Shown piece by piece: positions 46,177-55,914 of a stretch of 64,000 bases of DNA. Every line of letters begins with the position of its first letter. Position 1 is the first letter of the stretch. This stretch comes from Protopterus annectens (taxonomy: Eukaryota > Chordata > Ceratodontiformes > Protopteridae), in assembly GCF_019279795.1 (NCBI RefSeq), contig NC_056738.1, positions 402,681,311-402,745,310 of the forward strand, written 5' to 3'. Position numbers and translations under genes: made by a program. The notes beneath the pieces are model-generated. The model worked only from the letters and a program-made list of their open reading frames with translations. It had not been told where the DNA came from and made no database searches.

Positions 46177-46203
46177 TGACGTCAGTGCACCAGGGGTATA
46201 AAA
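46177..46203 (+). promoter_or_regulatory. CRE and TATA box in the left terminal repeat of DIRS j
   Basis: TGACGTCA (46177-46184) followed by TATAAAA (46197-46203) on the plus strand, an inverted copy of the gag promoter. It would drive transcription into the element from its 3' end, antisense to the coding strand. Confidence 0.55.
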
Positions 46204-46424
46204 GATGCAACAGACACCATTTTCTTCTGTTTTTCTTGCCCCAGATGTCAGGTGCCCCCAGATAGGAAGGCTGAAAAGAATAATTATGCCAAAAAGCATG
46301 CAAGTACTAATATAAACATATCCTTCATCTACAAGCAAATACACCACATAGGTTGTATAGAGCTGAGAAGTACAGAGAAGTCCCAGCAAAGAAAGAGGAG
46401 GATGGTGGGTGGGTAACCTGGACT

Positions 46425-46520
46425 GCAACAGTGAATACACTCTAACATCTACATTTATGGTAGGTATACAACTGTACTATGTTCGTGTTTCACTGTTGCA
46501 GTCATTACACTTGGGTTGAA
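46425..46520. repeat. Internal complementary region of DIRS j
   Basis: GCAACAGTGAATACACTCTA and ACATCTACATTTATGGTAGG are the reverse complement of the left end at 46028-46090. TGTTCGTGTTTCACTGTTGC continues as the reverse complement of the right end at 57661-57702. Confidence 0.82.
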
Positions 46521-46548
46521 TCCCAAAGCTGTGGGTGGGCGGCTGGGT

Positions 46549-47601
46549 CTAAATTGGATTTGGAGAGGCTATCAGGCCCTGCAGAACTGCAGTGGCAAAG
46601 CCTGTTCTGAATTTAGAGTAGAGAGGTAAGTGGTAGCGCTTGGTGAAAGTGTGCAGTGAACTCCAGGTTGCAGCTTCTAAAATGTCTTTGGTTGGTACTC
46701 CTCTGAGAAAGGCTAGTGAAGTGGCCGCTGCTCTGGTAGAATGTGGCCTAATGCCCTTAGGCACCGATTTGCCATGTTGTGCATAACAGAAGCGAATGCA
46801 GTGTCCTATCCATTTTGAAATTGTCTGCTTTGTGATAGGCTTTCCTTGTGATCCTGCAGCATAGGCTACAAACAGTTGCTCAGATTTTTGAAAGCTTTTG
46901 TTTTGTCCAAGTAGAATCGTAGTTGTGTGTATATCCAAAGCATGCAGAAGTCTCTCCCCTTTACTCTGGGCGTTTGGGTAGAAAGTTGGTAAATGAATGG
47001 CTTGGTTCAGAGCCACATTGGAAACCACTTTTGGCATGAAAGTTGGGTTTGTCCAAAGAAAAACCCTGTCCTGGTGAAAAATGATGAAAGGTTCTACAGC
47101 CATTAATGCCTGTAACTCTGAGACTCTTCTTGCTGAAATTATTGCTAGGAGCAGAGCAGTTTTCCATGATAGGAATTTTATATCAGCTGTGCTGGCTGAT
47201 TCAAAAGGAGGCAGTGTGAGCTTTTCTAAAACAAAATTGAGATCCCAAGTTGGTATTGGTGCTCTCCATGGGGGTCTTACGTTTTTTGCCCCTATGAGGT
47301 AGTGTCTTAGAAGAGGATGTGAAAAAATAGGAGGTTCCATATTGTAATGAGCTGAAATGGCAGAGTCATGGATCTTAACTGATGAGAAAGATAGGCCTTT
47401 GTCCAGCATCTCAGTTAGGTATTGTAAAATCTGAGGTATATTTGGAACAAGTGGTTTGAGCCCTTGTGCCTGGTTCCAAGCATAGAATCTCTTCCATTTT
47501 TCTGCATGAGATTTCTTAGTGCTGGACCTCCTGGCTTCTAAAATGACATCCATAACAGCTTTAGAGACAGGCGCAGTCTGAGTGGCTACATTATCTGCCA
47601 T
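46549..47601 (-). CDS. Tyrosine recombinase of DIRS j, open along its visible length
   Basis: A 350-codon open frame. Residues 1-110 form the core-binding half (VMDVILEARRSSTKKSHAEK, TEMLDKGLSFSSVKIHDSAI). The catalytic half has IISARRVSELQAL near 47105-47140, HSTRAAATSLAFLRGV near 46715-46750, and FTKRYHLPLYSKFRTGFATA near 46600-46650, so Arg, His-x-x-Arg and Tyr are all present. The HRQLRFYLD block seen in relatives reads IHTTTILLGQ near 46910-46945. This suggests two compensating frame changes or a local error, and it may cost activity. Met 47601 is the first Met of the frame; the true protein may start further upstream. Confidence 0.82.
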   Translation of the reverse strand: MADNVATQTAPVSKAVMDVILEARRSSTKKSHAEKWKRFYAWNQAQGLKPLVPNIPQILQYLTEMLDKGLSFSSVKIHDSAISAHYNMEPPIFSHPLLRHYLIGAKNVRPPWRAPIPTWDLNFVLEKLTLPPFESASTADIKFLSWKTALLLAIISARRVSELQALMAVEPFIIFHQDRVFLWTNPTFMPKVVSNVALNQAIHLPTFYPNAQSKGERLLHALDIHTTTILLGQNKSFQKSEQLFVAYAAGSQGKPITKQTISKWIGHCIRFCYAQHGKSVPKGIRPHSTRAAATSLAFLRGVPTKDILEAATWSSLHTFTKRYHLPLYSKFRTGFATAVLQGLIASPNPI

Positions 47602-49505
47602 GCAGCCAGATTTAAGGTTCTGAGTTGATTGTGCAGAATCGGTTTGTTTTGAATCAGAAGATGAGGAATTTGAGGTAAAGGCCAGGTTGGGCCTTGAGAC
47701 AAGCTCTTTAGGATTGGGTACCAGTGCTGGCGTGGCCAGTCTGGGGCAATCAGGATCATTTTTGGCCTCTCATCTGACTTTGAGCACCTTGGTAAGAAGA
47801 GGCACTGGAGGGAAGGCATAAACTGTCAGGGTTTTCCAGCTGAATAAGAGCATCCACTACCCATGCTTGAGAGTGATAAGATCAGTTCTTGGGCAGATAT
47901 TCTGTAGTTGGCAATTGCGAGGGGAGGCAAAAAGATCCGTGTCTGGGCGTCCCCATTTCCTTACCATGCTGAACATCTGTGGATTTAGTTTCCATTCGTG
48001 AGGATCCATGAGATTTCTGCTTAGTTCGTCTGCCAGTGTATTTTTTGTTCCTGGCAGGAATTGTGCCTGCAGATTTACTTGAGAGGGCAGTGCTGTGTTC
48101 CACAAAGTCATGGCTTGCTTGCATAGGGGGTAGGAATGTGTGCCCCCTTGCTTATGTACCACATAACTGTGGTATTGCCAGTCATTATTAGTAGTTGTCC
48201 TGGATGCAGTAGGTCCTTGAAAGCTGTCAGGGCATTCTGTACAGCTAGCATCTTTCTGATTGATGTGAAGATGCATTTGTTCCTTGGGCCACGTGCCCTG
48301 AATACATTTTCCTGCCATATGTGCCCCCCAGGCATAATCCGATGCATCCATTGTTACTGTCTGCCTGGCTGTGGGTAAGGTGAAAGACTGTCCCTTGTTG
48401 TGGTGACAGGCCTGGGACCACCATCGAAACTCCTGTTGTAGGCAGGGAATTAAAGTTCTGATCGTCTCTAGGCTGTGGCAATGTTGAGTCCAAACATTTT
48501 TTAGATACCATTGTAGTTTCCTCATATGCAGTCTTGCATAAGGAATTAGTAGAATGCAGGACGCCATGAAGCCCAGGGCCTGCAGAATTTTTCTTGCAGG
48601 GAACTGGGTCTTTGTTGCCATCATTTGAAAGTAATGAGTCAGTTGCCTTTGTTTGTCTGGCGTGAGAAGCATTTGGGCAGTTGTATTTAAGCTTGCACCC
48701 AGGAATAGTATCTCGAGAGGGCACTAGTTTTGATTTCTTTTCGTTTACTGTGTACCCTAGGCAAATTAGTAATCTTTTTACAAATGCCAGATGCTTTAGA
48801 AGAATGTCCTTGCTCTGTGCTTGAATAAGGCAGTCGTCCAAGTAGGGATATATCTGAATTCCTTTTTGTCTGCAAAATGCAATTACTGGTGCCAGGGATT
48901 TTGTGAAGACGCTGGGCGCAGTAGATAAGCCAAAGGGAAGTGCAGAGAATTGGTAATGCATTGAGTCTGCTATGAATCTGAGGTATCTTCTGCAAGACTG
49001 TCTGATTGGGACATGCAGGTATGCCTCCTTGAGGTCCAAAGTAACTAGCCAAGCCTTCTTGCCCAGCATGGGTAGAAGTTGCTGTAGTGTTAACATTTTG
49101 AATTTTGGAACATCCAGGAAAGTATTTAGGATTGACAGGTCCAGTATTGGTCTCCAGGCTTTGTCCTTTCTGGGTACTAAGAAAAGTCTCGAGTAAAATC
49201 CTTGCCCCTGTTCTTGCTGTGGTACTCTTTGAATAGCTCTCATGTCCATGAGAGCAGCGATTTGTTTTTGTGCCTCTGCCCATTGGTTTTGTGGCAGGTC
49301 CGGCATACCTTTTGATTTTGGAAGCGTGTGAAAGTGGAACCTGTAACCCTGAGAAACAATATTCAGTACCCATTGAGAAACATTCTAGCTTTCCCCCTAG
49401 GGGTGCTGCCAAAAGGCAAGTGCTTGGCATCTGTAGAGGGAAGTCATTGAGACGGTTTCCTGTAAGGTTGTGATTTGTCTTCTCCTCCTTTGGGGGCTGA
49501 AGCAC
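47586..49505 (-). pseudogene. RT, RNase H and linker of DIRS j
   Basis: RT frame 49306-48690 is clean: AIQRVPQQEQGQGFYSRLFL near 49175-49235, WRPILDLSILN near 49130-49165, VTLDLKEAYLHVPI near 49010-49050, and YLDDCLI near 48830-48850. All catalytic Asp residues are intact. The frame then shifts. RNase H TMDASDYAWGAHMAGK near 48305-48350 lies in the 48672-47857 frame, and TTVMWYISKG near 48155-48180 in an overlapping one. The linker has DTDLFASPRN near 47920-47945 and MILIAPDWPRQHWYPIL near 47715-47760. Confidence 0.85.
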
Positions 49506-49752
49506 CCCCCTGTTTAGGTCTGTAGGAGCCTTGGGGCTGAGATCTGCCTCTTGGGCATCTGTATCTGCCTCTGTGGCCTGACACCAGAAAGGACCAATTT
49601 TTTGAAGGCCAGTTTCTGCTAAACCTAGGTGGTTAAACCTGTAAGAAATCCTTTACTGCCTGCATTGATTTTGCTGTATCCTCCAATTTCTTTAACACCT
49701 CTTCTGCCTTAACACCAAAGAAAGTATCATGCTGTAGTGGAGCATCCCATAA
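49506..49752 (-). pseudogene. C-terminal gag segment of DIRS j
   Basis: Resumes after element k with WDAPLQHD near 49725-49750 and runs through the KAEEVLKKLED-like block and an Arg-Gly/Pro-rich stretch near 49530-49570 to the RT. The rest of gag is at 55915-57384. Confidence 0.75.
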
Positions 49753-50094
49753 TAAGAAGTTATGTACCTACCATAACGTTCCATGTTAGTTGTCTTCTCT
49801 CGCCTTCTTTCTTGCTTGATGGGTTCGGAGCCGATCCTCGGCTCCGACTCGGCACTTGCTTTAGCTCGAGAACTCCTTTTACCAGCTCGAGGCAGCCCCA
49901 TATCCCATGATGCAAGGCGGTAAGTACCCAGATCTCGTTTGTTGACAAAGGGCAATAACACCAAGCAAAAAATACTTCCCAAAGGAAGAAGAAACTTACA
50001 GATGGAAAAAGGACCAGGTCTGAATGGTCCTTAGTATAACAGTTTCTTATACAAGGTCTGTCCAGGCCAGGGGGAAGGAGGGAGGGTCAAGAAA

Positions 50095-50215
50095 GAAGGC
50101 AGAGAAGACAACTAACATGGAACGTTATGGTAGGTACATAACTTCTTAATGTTAAGTTGTCAATCTCGCCTTCATTCTTGCTTGATGGGACCGCGTCCCT
50201 AGCACCTCTATCCTG
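50095..50215. repeat. Internal complementary region of DIRS k
   Basis: GGTAGGTACATAACTTCTTA (reverse complement of the left end) is followed directly by ATGTTAAGTTGTCAATCTCG (reverse complement of the right end). The element ends can be placed from this junction. Confidence 0.87.
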
Positions 50216-50221
50216 GGTGGC

Positions 50222-51421
50222 TCAATGGAACAAACTCTTGAGGACTGTAGAGCCAAAACTGGCTCTGTCCCTGGAGGCCAAGTCCAATTTGTAATGGGAA
50301 ACAAAAGTGTGAGGAGTGGCCCAAGTGGCCGCCGGACAAATAGTGTCCAAAGGAAGTCTAGCTTGAAAGGCTGTAGAAGTAGCTAAACTCCTAGTTGAAT
50401 GTGCTTTAGGTTTTGAGCACAGCTGTTTTCCCCTGAGTGTATAAATTTCAGTGATGACCGAAGAAAGCCATCTGGACAAAGTCACTTTAGAAACAGGAAG
50501 GCCTTTTTTATTATCCGCATAGGAAACAAAAAGTTGATCAGATTTTCTAATTTTTTTTGTTCTATCCAAATAATATCTAAGTTGACGGTGGACGTCAAGA
50601 TAATGTAGCTTTTGTTCAGCTCTATCTGAATAGTTAGGAAAAAATACAGGGAGATCAATGGATTGATTCAGATTGTTCTTTGAAGCGACTTTAGGTAAAA
50701 AGGATGGATTAGTTCTCAAAGATACTCTGTCTTTGTGAAAAATCAAATAGCGGGGTCGAACCCAAAGAGCATGAAGTTCAGACACCCTCCTGGCAGATGT
50801 AATAGCCACTAGGAATAAAGTTTTCCAAGAAAGATATTTCAGGGAACAAGAAACAGCTGGCTCGAAGGGGGGAAGAATCAAGGATGTCAGCACTAAATTT
50901 AGATCCCACTGAGGAGGAGGATTCCTGATTGGAGGCTTTAGTAGGAAAATTCCTTTCAAGAAGGCCCTGCAGAGCCTATGGGACATAATATTATGATCTG
51001 CTATCCCGACATGAAAATTAGAAATAGCAGCCAATTGAACTCTGACTGTGGAAGAAGAGGAGCCTGCATGAAAAATCTCTGCTAAGAAGTCTAGAACTGC
51101 CTGAACAGGGGCAGTAAAAGGATCAATATTTTGGGCCTTAGCCCAATAAGAGAAACGTTTCCATTTGCTTGTGTAAATCCTCCTGGTAGAGGATTTTAGT
51201 GAAGCTACTATGATGTCTCTAACTGGGTTAGAGATCAAAGGAAGCCTGGCTAAGGAAGGAAGTGGAGCAACCATGCTGTGAGGTTGAGAGAAGGGATTGA
51301 CCGGTGCAGCTGACCGGATTGGTGAATCAGTAGATCTGGCACTGGGTCCAGATGCCACGGCTGCACCAAAAGATGATGATGGAGGAACGGAACCAAACTT
51401 GTCGAGGCCAGTAAGGGGCAA
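50222..51421 (-). CDS. Tyrosine recombinase of DIRS k, intact 399-codon frame
   Basis: The best-preserved gene of the window's mobile DNA. Residues 1-70 are Ser/Pro-rich and may belong to the upstream polyprotein. The core-binding domain covers about 75-170 (SSTRRIYTSKWKRFSYWAK, DFLAEIFHAGSSSSTVRVQL). The catalytic domain has ITSARRVSELHAL near 50770-50805, LDVHRQLRYYLDRTKKIRKS near 50555-50610, HSTRSLATSTAF near 50370-50405, and HTFVSHYKLDLASRDRASFG near 50250-50305. All catalytic residues expected of the family are present and the stop at 50222 matches element b. The protein should join the circular DNA to a target without cutting out a duplication. Confidence 0.9.
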   Translation of the reverse strand: MPLTGLDKFGSVPPSSSFGAAVASGPSARSTDSPIRSAAPVNPFSQPHSMVAPLPSLARLPLISNPVRDIIVASLKSSTRRIYTSKWKRFSYWAKAQNIDPFTAPVQAVLDFLAEIFHAGSSSSTVRVQLAAISNFHVGIADHNIMSHRLCRAFLKGIFLLKPPIRNPPPQWDLNLVLTSLILPPFEPAVSCSLKYLSWKTLFLVAITSARRVSELHALWVRPRYLIFHKDRVSLRTNPSFLPKVASKNNLNQSIDLPVFFPNYSDRAEQKLHYLDVHRQLRYYLDRTKKIRKSDQLFVSYADNKKGLPVSKVTLSRWLSSVITEIYTLRGKQLCSKPKAHSTRSLATSTAFQARLPLDTICPAATWATPHTFVSHYKLDLASRDRASFGSTVLKSLFH

Positions 51422-51981
51422 TGAGAATCAATTTGGCTCTCAAACGGCAGCTTTCTGGATCACCTGAGGGATCACAGGAAATGGAGGAAGGCATAAAGAA
51501 GTCCCTGGGGCCAATCCTGGGTCAGAGCGTCTCTGGGGATGGCCTGATAGAGGAAGAGGCTGAAGAAGTCTGGACATTTGCTGTTTTGGGGAGTAGCAAA
51601 AGATCGCAACATGGATGACCCCATTCCAGAAAAATCTCTTCCGCTATAGATTGCTTGAGAGACCACTCGTGAGGCATGAGGATAGCTCTGCTCAATCTGT
51701 CCGCTATAATGTTGGTTTTCCCAGGGATATGCGTTGCTACCAGAAACCGATGAGAGGAGATCGCCCATTGCCAAAGTCTGAGCGCTTCGACACAAGGGGT
51801 AGGACTTGGTTCCGCCCTGTTTGTTGATATACCAAACTACAGACATGTTGTCTGTGTGGACTGCAATTGTCCCTACGGGAAGAAAGTCGTTGAGGGCTTG
51901 CAACGTTAAAAGCACTGCTCTCATCTCCAGGACATTTATGTGCAGATGGTACTCGAACGGTTGCCACGTCCCATGAACCAT
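51422..51981 (-). pseudogene. RNase H and linker of DIRS k
   Basis: One 169-codon frame (51981-51472) reads HINVLEMRAVLLTLQALND near 51900-51950 and TDNMSVVWYINKQGGTKSYP near 51795-51860. The first motif TTDASLIGW lies just upstream in another frame (near 52015-52040). The linker (PHEWSLK, DLFATPQNSKCPDF, LIAPYW) is broken into several frames between 51750 and 51400. Confidence 0.8.
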
Positions 51982-51989
51982 CCTGCCCT

Positions 51990-53100
51990 GATAATGACCC
52001 CCACCCGATCAGGGAGGCATCCGTGGTGACAGTGGCTATCGGGACGGAGGTACAAAGCACCTGCCTTGGTGAACCTGAGACTATGTGATCCACCAAGCAA
52101 GATGTTCTTTGCATGTTTGTGTCACCAGAATCTGGTGACGCATTGGGAGTTGCTGGTATGACCACTGTGTGAACAGCATCCACTGAAGGAGGCGCATGTA
52201 GAATCGAGCCAGGGAAGAAGAGTAATGGCCGCAGCCATGAGACCTAATACCTTTAGAACCATTCTGGCCTGTACTTTCTTGCTGGCCAGAATGATCCTGA
52301 CATGAGTCTGAATGTCTGAAACTCTTTGTTCTGTAAGGGTAGCTGACATCCGAACAGTGTCTAAGTTTGCGCCTATGAAGGTAATAGACTGGCAGGGCGA
52401 TAAGGATGACTTTTCGAAGTTGATTGAGATGCCTAAATGAGAACAAAGGTCTATTGTGTAATCCCTGGCTTGTATAAGCTGATGCCTGGTGGTGGCTGAC
52501 AGGAGCCAGTCGTCGAGATACGGAAACACCTGGAATCCTTGACGTCTCAGGTGAGCCGTGACCACTGCCATGCATTTGGTGAACACTCTGGGGCTGTAGT
52601 GAGACCAAAGGGCAGGGCTCTGAACTGGAAGTGACTGGACCCCAGCGAAGCGGAGAAATCTCCTGGAGCGTCTGTGAATTTTGATGTGATAGTGCGTCCT
52701 GAAGATCTATTGAGCACATCCAGTTGTCCTTCTGTAAGAAGGGCAGAATTAACTGAAGAGTGACCATTCGAATCTTGTCTTCCTGACAGACTTGTTGAGT
52801 CTGCTGAGATCCAATATTGGTCTCCAGTCTCCCGTCTTTTGGGGACCAAAAGAACCTTGAGTAGATTCCGGCTCTGAATGGTCTATTGTAACTGGCTGAA
52901 TGGCTCTTTTTGCAGTAGTTTTGATTTCTAACTCTGCAATGTCCCTTAGACCGGTGGTACATCTGGAAGGGAACTTGAGGGGAAGGGACTTTCCTCGAAA
53001 GGAATTATGTAACCCTTGGATATGATCGACTGTACCCATCTGTCTTGAGTGAGGGAATGCCAGGCTTCTGGGTACAGTGATAATCTTCCCCCGACTGCCT
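51990..53100 (-). pseudogene. Reverse transcriptase of DIRS k
   Basis: The frame 52586-52122 carries FTKCMAVVTAHL, FPYLDDWLLSATTRHQL near 52490-52530, and the start of the thumb, with the active site intact. The upstream palm (CSIDLQDAL near 52690-52715, WRPILDL near 52800-52830) lies in two other frames. Several indels relative to element b, but very few stop codons. Confidence 0.82.
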
Positions 53101-55469
53101 CCAAGGAGGGACAGCCGGGCAACACCTCAGGGATGCTGAAAGGGCTTATCAGAGAGAGGCTCCCTGTTTCCCTGGTTCTTCGGACCCCCTCTGCCTCTAG
53201 AGCGGCGTCTGTTGTTACCCCCTCTGCCTCTAGGGGTAAACTGACCACGTGAATCCAGCGTGACTCCTTGGGATTTACGGAACCACATCTTCCCACCCTT
53301 CTGTCCTTTGGGATAAGGCCTAGAAGGGGTGGAAAAACGGACTCCAACAGCAGAAAGTCTTGCCGTCCTGCTCACACCTGGTCAAGGTTTCCTTCACCTG
53401 AGGGCCAAACAAAGCTGACCCATCAAAGGGAGAATTTGTGAAGGACGCCTTAAAGGGATCCGCAAAATCACACAGCCGCATCCAGGCTTGGCGTCTAAGA
53501 GCCACACCTGTGCCTGCGGCTCTACTCGCTCCATCCGCAGCATAAGATATTAGCCGCATGGAGGAGTTAGCAATGGAATTGAGGGTTCCTAGCTGCGAAG
53601 CAATCTTTTCTTGAGCCCCTGCAGCTGTAGGATCCTGAACTACTTCTCCCAGCTCCTTCAGGATATCTCTTTGGAGTCTGGTGAAGTGACATAGGTAATT
53701 CAGCGACGATAGCAAAGGTCGCTGAGGAAAACATCCGCCACTACCTATCCATGGTCCTAGAGTCCTTATTAGGAGGATGGACGGGCACGGAAGGATCTGC
53801 AAGTTCCTTTTGGTGGCCGCAGCCACCACCATGGCATCAGCGGGACACCCTTGGTAAGGAATTGTTTGTCACTAGGGGCAGTGATAAATTTAGAAGGCCT
53901 CCTAGGGACTGGCTCTACAGAGTCAGGAGCTGCCCACGCCTTTCGTGCAATAACCTGCATAAGGGGTCGAAGGCGGAGACACCCAGGAGGTGGAGGGCCG
54001 AGATCCAAACGCCTCTAGGTATACTGACTCATCCTCAGAGGGATTGTTGGTGGGCCAGTTTCCTCTGTTTCAGAAGTTCTAGGATGTCTGAGAAGGAGAC
54101 ATCCTCAGAGGGGATCTAGGGGATCCCTCTGACTCATCAAAGTCAGTATCCAAGTGACAGACTGGGAGTCTACATGCTTCCTCTTACAAGTCCTCTTCCT
54201 AGGAGGATCTCCAAACATCAGGAGAATCCTCGGAAGAGGGGAAATTCCCAATGGGGAAACCTGAGGCGGAGGATCTCTGGGTCCTGTAGCAAGAGAAGTG
54301 GCAGAGATGTCAACAGGTACTATAGAGGGAGGAGCTACGGAACAGACTGCTGACTGATACCAGTGGCCAGTACACTCTTCATCACCTCGAATGCTCCTCC
54401 CAGGCAGGTCCGAGAGAACCCGCTCAAGAGCTAGGAACCCAGGGACCACCGAAGGAAGTCTCGAGGCAGATGTCGGAGCCGAGCTCACCAAGGCCGAGGC
54501 TCCAAGGGAAGAGCGGGCTCGGACAAGGGTCCGATGCCACTCACCCCCTCGGAGGAGACCATGGAAGCCCGACCACCGAATCCCTCTAAAGAAGAGGAGA
54601 TGAGTAGAGGCTGAAGGAACAGAAGGGGGTATCCGTCCTCCAGCCGTAGCAGTAACCATGCCCGAAGACTCCAACTCCAAGCTCTGGGGTAGAGTTGAAG
54701 GAGGAACTGTAACGGGGTGTGGACCAACAGTCGTCTGCTGAGACGGACTGTGTAACATTTGGGCCAGTACCTGTGACTTGAGTAATCTACTGACCACTCT
54801 CTCTAGGTCATGATTTGACAACCTGGATGACCTTGAAGATCGGCTCCGATGGCTCCGTCGATAGAAGAGGTGAAGCCGAGCGAAGTATCGGCTCCAAGGA
54901 AGGAGACCTCGACCTCTTCCTGGAATGAGCCATCGGAGCCGATATAGATCCTGTCGGAGCCGACAGAACGCTTCGATGTCGCGGCCCCAGCCGGACCCGA
55001 TACACCCACCAAAGTACGGGTGCGGGACCCGATGGGAGCCGACACCGATGCCTGTGCCACATGGGTGTCGGAACCGATCGGAGCCGACATCGGCGGACAA
55101 TACAGATTCACCGATAGCCATCGGTGAAAGCTTTGTCAAGCCAGAATCGGCTCCAGCCGAGCCGATCTCGACTCAATGCAGTCGGAGCCGAGGCCGCAGG
55201 CTTAGATACAGAAGCCTGGGCCTTGGCAGGTTTTGTTGATTTTGGTGGAGCCGACTTAGCCGGAGAGCCCTCCGGCTTAAGAAGGCCCCTAAGAATCAAC
55301 TTGTTACGTCTCTCCTGCAGGACTCTCTGGCTGAAGGAGTGACAAATAGCACAGGAGTCCTGCAGGTGAAGAGGGCCCAGACAATACAGGCAAGAAGTGT
55401 GACCGTCAGAGACATCTTCTGACAGCACGAGTCACACTTCTTAAAACCTGAGACCCTCTCCTTTGACAT
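53101..55469 (-). pseudogene. Gag-like ORF1 of DIRS k
   Basis: Start at 55469 (MSKERVSGFKKCDSCCQKMS), homologous to 9933 in element b. Cys/His motif CLYCLGPLHLQDSCAICHSF near 55325-55390, complete. Next comes a region (54475-55260) unusually dense in the motif GGAGCCGA or its complement. A conserved block (SLNYLCHFTRLQRDILKELG, near 53645-53700) follows, and the Arg-Gly-rich tail (RGQFTPRGRGGNNRRR) near 53195-53240. At least five frame changes. Confidence 0.82.
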
Positions 55470-55914
55470 GGTGCCGAAAAACACAACACACAGACACACC
55501 AGTCAAAATTAAACAAAATACCAAGAGGTATTCTATAAAAAACCAACACACACACCCTAACAGGGGGGGATGGGATAGGGAAAATTGACTAACAAAAAAA
55601 ATTGAAAGAGACAGGGAATTTCTGTCAGAAAGGGTAGAAAAATAAACTTAAACTATCAAAAAATTAGTTTTAGACTAAAAAGGGGCTTGAAAAATCACAA
55701 ATGTGAACAACTTACCAGGAGCTGGTAAAAAGAAGACTTCCTAAGCGAAGCGGCAAACGAAATCTGGGTACTTACCGCCTTGCATCATGGGATATGGGGC
55801 TGCCTCGAGCTGGTAAAAGGAGTTCTCGAGCTAAAGCAAGTGCCGAGTCGGAGCCGAAGGATCGGCTCCGAACCCATCAAGCAAGAATGAAGGCGAGATT
55901 GACAACTTAACATT

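Larger units (their letters stand above)
49753..55914 (-). mobile_element. DIRS element k (family A), near full length, innermost insertion
   Basis: 6.2 kb, closely similar to element b throughout. Left end TAAGAAGTTATGTACCTACC at 49753, right end GACAACTTAACAT at 55913-55914. Being inside j, which is inside i, it is the youngest layer here. Its recombinase is intact; gag, RT and RNase H are broken mainly by single-base indels, with few stops. Confidence 0.93.

Noticed and set aside
46230-46255. TTTTTCTTGCCCCAG as a 3' splice site in the family-B left terminal repeat
   Set aside because: The sequence is a fair acceptor and occurs in several copies, but I see no matching donor or downstream exon. 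It may be part of the repeat's structure.
54925-55239. Plus-strand Ser/Arg-rich frame of 104 codons
   Set aside because: Produced by the repeated GGAGCCGA motif read antisense to gag of DIRS k.
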